From positions 1-12,939 of the forward strand of contig JBHIER010000037.1 in the NCBI GenBank assembly GCA_046760705.1: DNA of 12,939 nt. Reading direction: 5' to 3'. The notes beneath the pieces were generated by a model, which worked only from the letters and a program-made list of their open reading frames with translations, had not been told where the DNA came from and searched no databases. Both the position numbers and the translations under genes were made by a program. The stretch is from JBHIER01 sp046760705 [NCBI: bacterium] (lineage in GTDB: Bacteria > JBHIER01 > G020348925). Positions 1 through 6,177 of the stretch are shown one piece after another; the stretch's first letter is position 1; each line of letters begins with the position of its first letter.

Positions 1-308
1 GCGCTCCGTGAGATCTCCATATCCAGGTCTTGAGCAGCTTGCTGAGCGATGGCCTGATCAGTCCACTCAGGATATTTTCGGAGCAGCTTCTTTACGTGGC
101 AGCGGACTTCGTTGATATACTTGTAAGGCTCCTTAAGTCCTCGATCATCTTTGAGAACAGCTTCCAAACCCAAAAGCCTTTTGGTCCGTAAGAGTCTGTG
201 GACTGTATTGCGATGAAAACCACATATTCTCCCAGCGATTCTTTGATTACAGAGGCCTCTTTCTGCCAGTTCAACTGCTGCCAGCCTTCGCTCCTTAGGA
301 TCGTTCAT
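1..308 (-). CDS. Transposase-type helix-turn-helix protein, N-terminal part (runs off left edge)
   Basis: An open frame begins at ATG 308 and is still open at the left edge, giving 102 complete codons. It starts MNDPKERR. Residues about 12-41 look like a helix-turn-helix (ELAERG, then RIAGRICGFHRNTVHRLL), as in the DNA-binding N-terminus of many transposases. A basic stretch with HVKKLLRKYPEW follows and resembles the second helical domain of such proteins. The function inferred is recognition of element ends. The DDE catalytic part, if present, lies outside the window. The Shine-Dalgarno site is weak, so the start is uncertain. The other transposase scraps at 4985-5900 support old mobile-element activity nearby. 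A regulator with the same fold is the main alternative. Confidence 0.6.
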   Translation of the reverse strand, partial: MNDPKERRLAAVELAERGLCNQRIAGRICGFHRNTVHRLLRTKRLLGLEAVLKDDRGLKEPYKYINEVRCHVKKLLRKYPEWTDQAIAQQAAQDLDMEISRS

Positions 309-674
309 GTTGAACCGATTATGTATTTGAAAAATATGGTCTTAATCAGACGGCCCCTTTTATCCGCCTGCTGCAATAAGAGGAACTGGCCTCCGGGGAA
401 TCTCCTCAATTGGCTCGACACACGCCCTATTAAGGAGATTTCGGTATTCCGGGACAGGTGCCACCGGAATGGCATACTTGATGACCGTGGGGAAAATTGT
501 ACAACTGAATTCATTCATCGCTTTCTTGGTCTCTACCAGTGGGAGCTGAAAGGCGTGGTGCCACAGAGGTGGTGACAGAATTGAAAGCCATGGTCAAAGA
601 AGGCTTTACGCTTGTTATCGAAGGATTTAAGTCCTGCTGCTTGAGACCGTGTGGGAGGCGCCGGGCAGTTACTG
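309..674. other. Gap without a recognised gene
   Basis: This stretch lies between thiE and the left-edge transposase-type gene. On the minus strand a frame is open from about 589 down to a TAA at 360-362. Its first ATG is at 518, which would give 52 residues (MNEFSCTIFP to LIAAGG), but there is no convincing Shine-Dalgarno site. The plus strand also has open frames across the same bases, so no frame stands out. I recognise none of the translations. It may be element-end DNA or a decayed gene. I saw no clear intrinsic terminator for the thiE operon here; the nearest hairpin, around 622-633, is short and has no T-run. Confidence 0.4.
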
Positions 675-1322
675 TCAAGCGATAGAGGCGATGTGGGAGG
701 ACTCGATCTTCGCTTTGAGTGCCCGAACGGTTTTCTCCACATCCTCAGCGCTCACCGCAGCGGAAATCACCGCCACACAGTCAGCCCGGGCCTGGAGGAC
801 CTCTGTGACATTCTGGAGACGGATGCCACCGATGGCCACGACTGGAATGTCAATGTGGTCTTTGACCTGACGGATCAGGTTCACGCCCACAGGGGGGCCG
901 GCCTCTTTTGTCGTCGTTGAAAAGACGGGGCCAACGCTCAGATAATGTGCCCCCTCCTGGGCAGCGGCCCGGGCCTGCTGGAGAGAATGGGTCGAGGCCC
1001 CGATGATCTTGTGGGGCTCCAACATCCGGCGAGCCACGGACAGCGGGAGGTCATCCCGGCCGAGGTGGACACCTTCGGCATCAACAGCCAAGGCCACATC
1101 AACCCTGTCGTTGATAATAAAAGCGGTGTCCATGGCTCTGGTCAACTGGCGCAAAAGGACGGCCTCCCGGTATAATTCGCTCGTGGAGGCCCCTTTATCG
1201 CGGAGTTGGACAACGTCTGCACCACCCAGAATCGCCCTGCGGATCACCTCCTCATTGGAGCGTCCTCTGGACAGGGCGCGGTCGGTGATGATGTACAATC
1301 TCCATTCGTCAATGTTCTTCAT
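675..1322 (-). CDS. thiE: Thiamine-phosphate synthase ThiE
   Basis: ThiE joins HMP pyrophosphate to the thiazole phosphate to make thiamine phosphate, releasing pyrophosphate, in the cytoplasm. The 215-residue length is typical for this TIM-barrel enzyme. Family motifs appear in order: QLRDK (39-43), NDR (71-73), the HLGRDD pyrophosphate-binding segment (86-91), GASTH (108-112), GPVFSTTTKE (131-140) and AIGGI (163-167). The start at ATG 1322 lies inside the end of thiD2, a 14-base overlap, so translation is probably coupled; its own Shine-Dalgarno site is weak. It is the last gene of the folP-led minus-strand operon. ThiD2 next door would supply its HMP-PP substrate. No TPP riboswitch is seen upstream of the operon. 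Confidence 0.97.
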   Translation of the reverse strand: MKNIDEWRLYIITDRALSRGRSNEEVIRRAILGGADVVQLRDKGASTSELYREAVLLRQLTRAMDTAFIINDRVDVALAVDAEGVHLGRDDLPLSVARRMLEPHKIIGASTHSLQQARAAAQEGAHYLSVGPVFSTTTKEAGPPVGVNLIRQVKDHIDIPVVAIGGIRLQNVTEVLQARADCVAVISAAVSAEDVEKTVRALKAKIESSHIASIA

Positions 1323-1758
1323 GTCGATTTTTCTTCAGCTCACCGACAATCTCTTTCTCCAATGTGTACAGTTCGAACCTGATCTTTTTGAAGGATGCCG
1401 GGATGTGGGGGTCGAAGAGCTTGCTGAACTCCTCCAGGACCCGGCATGATTCCTGAGACCTTCTCAGATTTGCCCGCAGGATGGCTTCACAGTCGGTCCG
1501 AGGGGTCTCGCCGCACACCCCTTCGCTGCCCACATCCCCCTCGCTGTCCCGGGCGGAGAGGAGCCTCTCCCGGGGAATGCTGAGGTGCCCCACGAGGTCG
1601 TCCACGGCGTGCCGTCTCTGTCTCAATCTGCTGGTCAGACCACCGTTATCCAGGACCATCCGGGCGATCTCCTCCACCACCCGGAGCCCCTCCCTGAGCC
1701 GATTGGCATTGGCGTCGATGACCCGGTAGATCCGGTCCGTCATCTCCTGAGAAGGCAT
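1309..1758 (-). CDS. thiD2: ThiD2-type HMP-phosphate kinase, stand-alone
   Basis: This 149-residue helical protein matches the ThiD2 family (the ThiP_synth N-terminal domain, PF17792). In many bacteria that domain is fused to the front of ThiE. Published work assigns ThiD2 as a strictly HMP-phosphate kinase that makes HMP-PP without accepting free HMP. Visible hallmarks are a pseudo-repeat of two related helices, NANRLREGLRVVEE (17-30) and NLRRSQESCRVLEE (97-110), and between them the loop LLSARDSEGDVG (66-77). Start ATG 1758 has GAGG six bases upstream; ATG 1743 is less likely because its purine tract touches the codon. Here the domain is its own gene, overlapping thiE by 14 bases. The assignment rests on remembered family patterns, so it is good but not certain. 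Confidence 0.85.
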   Translation of the reverse strand: MPSQEMTDRIYRVIDANANRLREGLRVVEEIARMVLDNGGLTSRLRQRRHAVDDLVGHLSIPRERLLSARDSEGDVGSEGVCGETPRTDCEAILRANLRRSQESCRVLEEFSKLFDPHIPASFKKIRFELYTLEKEIVGELKKNRHEEH

Positions 1759-1772
1759 TGACCACCTCTCCT

Positions 1773-2516
1773 TTAGACCTTTCGATCCGCGCCCTCTGCC
1801 TTTGTGATGCGCCCTTCTCGCATGACGGGTACAACCTGCAGGGAGTCCACTTCAGCGCAGACGGGCAAATCTTTACCATATCCGATCTCGGTAAGATAGC
1901 GGCCGTGATCGCAGTTGCGAAGGAGGGCCTTGATCCTCTTGGCGTGTTTCTTCAGCATCACTTCTGCGGCCACAGCACTGTCGTTGAGATCGAAAACGTT
2001 CTCTATCTTCGATCGAAGCCCCCCAATCAACATGCCGCTGCACACCGCATCTTCCAGTGCGAACTGGCCCTGATGCCCGGCACACAGGACAGCCACGTCT
2101 CCCTCCCCCTGAAGGAGATAGTCTGTAACGGCCGTCACATTGACAAAGGCGCAGATCACCGAAACCGAAGCCAGCCTGCTCTTCACCAGGGCTTTTGAGC
2201 CATTGGTGCTGACAAAGACGATGTTCTTATCTTTGATCACCTTCTCTTTATACTCTCCGGGCGAATTTCCCAGGTCGAAGCCGTCGATAAGCTTGCCCTC
2301 TCGTTCCCCGCAGAGGAAGACGGACTTTCTGTCGATATCCGTAGCCAAGGCGGTGGCCGCCTCAATGGACTCGGCCGGAATGATCTCACGACATCCGTTG
2401 GCGATGGCCGTGGCAATAGTCGTACATGTGCGCAACACATCAATGACCACCACTCGCTTGCCCCGCAAGTGGTCTTCGCCAATCTCGTTCAGTGTAAAAT
2501 AGACGTGGATTCTCAT
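1773..2516 (-). CDS. comB: 2-phosphosulfolactate phosphatase family protein (ComB)
   Basis: ComB hydrolyses 2-phosphosulfolactate to sulfolactate in coenzyme M synthesis in methanogens. Bacterial homologues are common and often of uncertain role. The 247 residues carry the family patterns: DVLRTCTTI (26-34), GEREG (70-74), GFDLGNSPGEY (79-89), TNGSKAL (104-110) and CAGHQG followed by LEDAVCSG (145-161). The start is ATG 2516 with a modest AGG upstream. It lies 33 bases after gcvT and 14 bases before thiD2, so it is co-transcribed with the folate and thiamine genes. No comA or comC is visible in the window, so coenzyme M synthesis cannot be inferred. The family call is firm; the true substrate in this organism is open. 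Confidence 0.92.
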   Translation of the reverse strand: MRIHVYFTLNEIGEDHLRGKRVVVIDVLRTCTTIATAIANGCREIIPAESIEAATALATDIDRKSVFLCGEREGKLIDGFDLGNSPGEYKEKVIKDKNIVFVSTNGSKALVKSRLASVSVICAFVNVTAVTDYLLQGEGDVAVLCAGHQGQFALEDAVCSGMLIGGLRSKIENVFDLNDSAVAAEVMLKKHAKRIKALLRNCDHGRYLTEIGYGKDLPVCAEVDSLQVVPVMREGRITKAEGADRKV

Positions 2517-2549
2517 ATCGACCTGCCCGCACCTCTCAACATGGACCGA

Positions 2550-3653
2550 TCATCTGTGGGAGCCTTGTGTATAGAATGGTGTCTTGACAATGCGCGCGCC
2601 AACGCATCTGCCCCGAACCATTAAGTTGAACTCCGTGCCCACTGGTGCATGTTCGATGGCCACGTAGCCAAGACCGATGCCCTTCCCCAGGGAGGGCGAG
2701 AAAGTGCCGCTGGTTACCCGGCCAATCTCTCGGCCGTCCTTGCGGATACTGTACCCCTTCCTGGGGAACGTCCGCCCTTCGGTCTCAAAACCGACCAGCT
2801 TACGGGTCAGCCCCCCTGCCTTGGCTTCGAGCAAGGCATCTCTGCCGATAAATTCCCCCTTATCGAACTTGATCACCCAACCCAAGCCGGCTTCCAACGG
2901 ATTGGTGGTCCCGTTGATGTCGCTTCCGTAGAGGACGTATCTCATCTCCAGGCGGAGCGTGTCTCTGGCCCCGAGACCCACAGGTTGAATGTGGAACCTC
3001 TGGCCCGCCTCCATCACCATATTCCATACGAGCTCAGAAATCTGGGGGTGGCAATAGATCTCAAACCCATCTTCCCCCGTGTAGCCGGTTCGAGAAATCA
3101 AAGCGGTCTCTCCTCCCACCTCTACAGATTGGCTGTGATAATACCTCAGCTGGGAGAGGTCGATATCGACCAACGGAGAGAGTACATCCTCAGCCTTGGG
3201 CCCCTGGAGAGCGAGCAGCGCCATCTCATCGCTCCTGTCCTCCAGGTGAACGTCTCCTGCCAGGTGCCTCTTTAGCCACTCGAAGTCCTTGAGGATGTTG
3301 GCCGCATTGACGACGAGAAGGAAATGGTCCTCCAGCCGGTAAACCAACAGGTCGTCGACGATCCCGCCGTCAGGATAACACATCACAGAATACTGGGCCT
3401 GATCGATCTCCAAGGCCGCAGCGTCGTTGGTGGTCATGCGCTGCACAAAAGGTGAGGCATCGGCTCCCCTGATTTCGAACTCACCCATGTGGGAGACATC
3501 AAACAGCCCCACCGTCGAGCGCACTCTCCGGTGCTCATCGATAATGCTCGTGTAATAGACGGGCATGAGATGATCCGCGAAGTGGACGATTTTGGCCCCC
3601 AGGCGCTTGTGGACCTCGTAGAGGGCCGTCTTCTTCACCCTCTCACCGTTCAC
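2550..3653 (-). CDS. gcvT: Glycine cleavage system T protein (aminomethyltransferase)
   Basis: GcvT takes the aminomethyl group from lipoylated GcvH, transfers the methylene to tetrahydrofolate as 5,10-CH2-THF and releases ammonia. The 367-residue length is normal for bacterial GcvT. Visible motifs include DVSHMGE (52-58), YPDGGIVDDL (93-102), NAAN (116-119), the RTGYTGEDGFE segment and GARDTLRLE in the folate-binding core, then a C-terminal barrel domain. The start is GTG 3653, whose GTGA overlaps the folP stop. An internal GTG at 3638 would give MKKTALYE, the usual way GcvT begins, and is a fair alternative. The gcvH and gcvP partners are not in the window. Lying directly after folP links folate synthesis with folate use. 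Confidence 0.95.
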   Translation of the reverse strand: MNGERVKKTALYEVHKRLGAKIVHFADHLMPVYYTSIIDEHRRVRSTVGLFDVSHMGEFEIRGADASPFVQRMTTNDAAALEIDQAQYSVMCYPDGGIVDDLLVYRLEDHFLLVVNAANILKDFEWLKRHLAGDVHLEDRSDEMALLALQGPKAEDVLSPLVDIDLSQLRYYHSQSVEVGGETALISRTGYTGEDGFEIYCHPQISELVWNMVMEAGQRFHIQPVGLGARDTLRLEMRYVLYGSDINGTTNPLEAGLGWVIKFDKGEFIGRDALLEAKAGGLTRKLVGFETEGRTFPRKGYSIRKDGREIGRVTSGTFSPSLGKGIGLGYVAIEHAPVGTEFNLMVRGRCVGARIVKTPFYTQGSHR

Positions 3654-4915
3654 TGATCCGTCTTCTCTTCGAGCCCGTCGAGGCTCCGACCCTCGTGCGC
3701 TCTCATAATGGCATCCACTAGCCGAGCCACCCGCACCGTTGGCTTCACGTCGTGGACGCGAAGGATGTGCGCCCCGTGGAGTATGCTCACCGCCGCCGCT
3801 GCCAGGGATCCCTCCAAACGATCGTCCACACCAAGACCCAAGACCCCGCCGATAAACGATTTTCGCGACGCCCCGACCAACAGGGGATAGCCCATGCTGG
3901 TGAACTCCCGAAGCCGCCTCAGGATCTGCAGATTGTGCTCGACAGTCTTACCAAACCCGATCCCAGGGTCAATGACGATTCTCTCCCTCTTCACACCGGC
4001 CTGCAGGGCCCTACCAACGCTCTCCTGCAAGGAGGAGAACATCTCTGAGATGAGATCATCGTAGGTCGGATTGATCTGCATGTCTTTGGGCCGACCCTTG
4101 ATGTGCATCAGGATCAGGGGGACATCGTAGTAGCTCACCACCGAACCCATCTCCTGGTCAAATTTCAAGCCGCTGATATCGTTGATCATGTGGGCTCCGG
4201 CTTCAAGGGCCTTCCTAGCCACTTGTGATTTGAACGTGTCAACGGAGATGGGTACATTCAACTCCTGCACCAATCTCTCCACAACGGGCAGGGTTCTGGT
4301 CAGCTCCTCATCAACACCAATCGGTTCAGAGCCCGGCCGCGAGGATTCCCCGCCCACATCGATGATGTCAGCCCCCTCCTCAACCATCTGCTTGGCCCTG
4401 TTCACCGCCCGATCGAAGGCGTAAAAACGGCCTCCATCAGAGAAGGAATCGGGAGTCACGTTGAGCACTCCCATGATGTGTGTCCGGGAGATGAGGTTGA
4501 GCCTATACTCTTTGCACTCCAGCCGATAAGGGGCAGGTGTTTCCGCACCTTCTAAAAGGGCTTTGAACTCTTGTGCGATCCTGGAGAGGCCGAAGGGCTG
4601 GTTCGAAATTTTGGCCGCCAGCCCCTTCAACTGTTTGAGTGTCCCCATGAGGAGCACATCGGAGACCTCGGCTCTCCCGGTGATCACCTCCCGGGCCACA
4701 GCCGCGTCGCCACCGAGAGAGAGCATCTCCTGCTTGAGAATATTGGCTGCCGGAGAGGAGACCCTCTCCAGTTTGACCATCCGCCCCAGGGCTTTGGGAG
4801 CCATCACATCGAGGCTGTACTCATCAGCTCCGATCCGCCTCATCTCGGCCACTGCCTCGGAGACAGTATCCACACAGATAAATCTCATCCTCCTCGACGC
4901 CTGTATCACGCTCAA
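3650..4915 (-). CDS. folP: Dihydropteroate synthase with N-terminal extension
   Basis: FolP condenses 6-hydroxymethyl-dihydropterin pyrophosphate with p-aminobenzoate to form dihydropteroate. The TIM-barrel motifs are all present: NVTPDSFSDGG, DIIDVGGESSRPGSEP, SVDTFKS, INDISGL, LMHIKGRP, IDPGIGFGK and GASRKSFIGG. The protein is about 421 residues against roughly 270-290 for classical FolP. The extra 125-130 residues at the N-terminus form a separate unit without a motif I can name; similar long forms occur in other anaerobic bacteria and archaea. The frame stays open to ATG 4945, but that codon sits 3 bases after the -10 box and ahead of the expected transcript start near 4941. I therefore prefer TTG 4915, which has GGGAG seven bases upstream; ATG 4888 is a further alternative. 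First gene of the operon. Confidence 0.95.
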   Translation of the reverse strand: MSVIQASRRMRFICVDTVSEAVAEMRRIGADEYSLDVMAPKALGRMVKLERVSSPAANILKQEMLSLGGDAAVAREVITGRAEVSDVLLMGTLKQLKGLAAKISNQPFGLSRIAQEFKALLEGAETPAPYRLECKEYRLNLISRTHIMGVLNVTPDSFSDGGRFYAFDRAVNRAKQMVEEGADIIDVGGESSRPGSEPIGVDEELTRTLPVVERLVQELNVPISVDTFKSQVARKALEAGAHMINDISGLKFDQEMGSVVSYYDVPLILMHIKGRPKDMQINPTYDDLISEMFSSLQESVGRALQAGVKRERIVIDPGIGFGKTVEHNLQILRRLREFTSMGYPLLVGASRKSFIGGVLGLGVDDRLEGSLAAAAVSILHGAHILRVHDVKPTVRVARLVDAIMRAHEGRSLDGLEEKTDQ

Positions 4916-4947
4916 TTCGCTTCTCCCAATGCGTGTAGAAGGCATAA

Positions 4948-4976
4948 AGTATACTATAAAAATAGGCGAGAGTCAA
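4948..4976 (-). promoter_or_regulatory. folP: Sigma70-type promoter of the folP-gcvT-comB-thiD2-thiE operon
   Basis: On the minus strand TTGACT (4976-4971) and TATACT (4953-4948) are separated by exactly 17 bases with an AT-rich spacer. Transcription should begin near 4941. AGTATACT, an 8-base palindrome, covers the -10 box. No TPP riboswitch or other recognisable leader lies between this promoter and folP. Confidence 0.8.
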
Positions 4977-4984
4977 CCTCTTTT

Positions 4985-5266
4985 TCAGCTTGCTTTGACT
5001 GCGGCAGGCACAAGGTATCCACCCTCGTGAAAATCTTTGATAGAATGATCCAGAATCACTGGAGGTAAATTTAATATCCCAGAAAGGTCACCATCCTCCT
5101 CCGAAGATAAGATCTCTACCGGTGACATCCCATCCCGCCATCGATTCTTCCGCCTATAATTGAAATACAACTGATAAGTATATGCCTTGGCTCTCCGGGT
5201 ACAAATGTTTGAAAATTTGGGATAAATGATAAGACTATCAATTCTTTCTTTGGCAACCCCACTCTT
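4985..5266 (-). pseudogene. Transposase C-terminal relic A (integrase-core type)
   Basis: The frame is open from 5266 (just after an in-frame TAG) to a TGA at 4985-4987, 93 residues, without its catalytic N-terminal part. Its start, SGVAKERID, and the later segment AKAYTYQLYFNYRRKNRW followed by SPVEIL look like the last part of an integrase-core (IS481/ISNCY-like) transposase, where a tyrosine-rich stretch precedes a TP/SP-E-L motif. After SPVEILSSE the tail looks unrelated to transposases I know. The 5' end stops next to the promoter of the LysR/transglutaminase ORF, which suggests a break point there. It shares recognisable sequence with relic B at 5817-5900. The exact IS family is not certain. 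Confidence 0.75.
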
Positions 5267-5283
5267 CTATTTAAATTTTCAAT

Positions 5284-5312
5284 TTGACATATCGGTTTTT
5301 TTAATATATTTT
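5284..5312 (+). promoter_or_regulatory. Sigma70-type promoter of the chimeric ORF
   Basis: TTGACA (5284-5289) and TATTTT (5307-5312) are 17 bases apart in a very AT-rich stretch; TATATT at 5305 with a 15-base spacer is a poorer reading. The expected start is near 5319, about 22 bases before the ORF, leaving room for the AAAGGAG Shine-Dalgarno site at 5328-5334. Confidence 0.6.
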
Positions 5313-5340
5313 GGGAAATTAGAAACGAAAGGAGTACGCG

Positions 5341-5742
5341 ATGAATATCGCACAACTTGAGACGTTTTGCGCAGTGGCTGATAAAAAGAGCTTCATAAAG
5401 GCGGCAGAAGTGGTCCATCGGACCCAACCGACTGCGAGCGCGCAAATTCAGGATGGAAAAGTTGCAGAATTTCAAGGAGATATGGGCCCGTTTCAGAGAT
5501 ATCTTCGGCCGAGTAAGTTTGCTATTATTGACGATGTGATAGCTCGGCTTGCTTCTGAGGCAACCAAGGGTAAAGAGACTATTCTGGAAAAAGCGCGCGC
5601 GATTTATAACTATGTCTTAGAGAAGATGGACTATGACAAGGAGATACCAGGATGGGGACATGGAGATGGGCCACGTGTCTGTCTGGCAATCCGTGATGGC
5701 AAAATAGGCACAGGGAATTGCACCGATTTTCACTCAAGATGA
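5341..5742 (+). pseudogene. Chimera of LysR DNA-binding N-terminus and truncated transglutaminase-like domain
   Basis: This 133-residue ORF starts at ATG 5341 with AAAGGAG six bases upstream. Residues 1-36 (MNIAQLETFCAVAD, then SFIKAAE and TQPTASAQI) are the start of a LysR-family winged helix. From about residue 40 the protein changes: FQRYLRPSKFAIIDD, ARAIYNYVLEKMDYD, PGWGHGDG and GNCTDFHS match the first part of a transglutaminase-like core, including its catalytic Cys (127). It stops two codons after GNCTDFH, so the catalytic His and Asp are missing. The LysR part lacks the rest of the HTH linker and the effector domain. Neither half should work as in its parent family, so a fused pseudogene is the simplest reading. 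A small DNA-binding product is possible. It sits between two transposase relics in AT-rich DNA, consistent with rearrangement. Confidence 0.7.
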
Positions 5743-5843
5743 AGGGAGATCTACGCACCAGAATTGAGCGGTTTATAGAAATATTGAAAGCAAGGAGGAA
5801 AATAAATCCGTTCGTATCACAACGAGTTATTATTCCCCTCTAA
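5739..5843 (+). CDS. Possible small ORF coupled to the chimera (doubtful)
   Basis: ATG 5739 overlaps the TGA of the chimeric ORF (ATGA) and opens 34 codons beginning MKGDLRTRIERF and ending at TAA 5841-5843. I know no family for it. Its end overlaps relic B on the other strand, and the overlap with the chimera stop could be chance. It may be a remnant. Confidence 0.15.
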   Translation: MKGDLRTRIERFIEILKARRKINPFVSQRVIIPL

Positions 5844-5900
5844 GGACAGAATCTCTAGCGGTGAGCTCCCCTCCCCCCACCGATTTTTCCGCGTATGATC
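5817..5900 (-). pseudogene. Transposase C-terminal relic B
   Basis: On the minus strand, DHTRKNRWGEG and SPLEILSLEG (ending at a TGA at 5817-5819) parallel RKNRWRDGMSPVEILSSE of relic A. By hand, about 51 of 69 aligned bases agree between 5900-5832 and 5161-5093. It is therefore a short, more decayed member of the same transposase family, in the same orientation. The frame remains open a little upstream without recognisable homology. Confidence 0.6.
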
Positions 5901-6098
5901 TGCGCTTGTCCACCAAGCCCTGTCTTGAATGCGTTCTTGAGCTTTTCAATTATAAAATCTGTCTCTTCTGCTGATTTTCTCGTAACATAGCTCCTTGTAG
6001 CGATAGAATCAAATACTGTGTTTAAAGGATCGGGACAGGCCTGACTGTTTTAATCAAGAATCCGGGTAAATGTGTCACCCCCTTCAGAAGGTTTTTTG
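5901..6098. other. Gap before ftsK with unassigned minus-strand reading frame
   Basis: On the minus strand a frame is open from 6049 to a TAG at 5855-5857 (64 residues, no ATG). It contains TVFDSIATRSYVTRKSAEE and IIEKLKNAF, which read like real protein, but I cannot place them. Towards ftsK the minus strand reads GGGGGTGACACATTT (6085-6071), which could be an insertion-sequence end, though I found no matching inverted copy. On the plus strand CCTTCAGAAGG followed by six T (6081-6097) is a weak terminator-like hairpin just before the ftsK -35 box. Confidence 0.35.
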
Positions 6099-6127
6099 TT
6101 GACAAGTCCGGCCCTGTATGATATATT
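6099..6127 (+). promoter_or_regulatory. ftsK: Sigma70-type promoter of ftsK-lolA
   Basis: TTGACA (6099-6104) and TATATT (6122-6127) are separated by 17 bases, a near-consensus pair. Transcription should start near 6134. This puts the first in-frame ATG (6118) inside the promoter and supports the start at 6178. Confidence 0.8.
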
Positions 6128-6177
6128 TCGTCAGATTTGGCAAGAAAATCACGGACTTATCTTCCGAGGAGTTGTGG

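Noticed and set aside
198-575. Plus-strand 125-residue frame opposite the left-edge gene
   Set aside because: Its first part is antisense to the HTH transposase-type frame, and the rest has no recognisable family or Shine-Dalgarno site.
1372-1390. GAACCTGATC on the plus strand, like part of a TPP riboswitch
   Set aside because: It lies within the thiD2 coding sequence on the antisense strand, and the other conserved riboswitch parts are absent.
5116-5475. Minus-strand frame of 119 residues across the chimera promoter
   Set aside because: It is antisense to the LysR part and out of frame with transposase relic A; no family is recognised.
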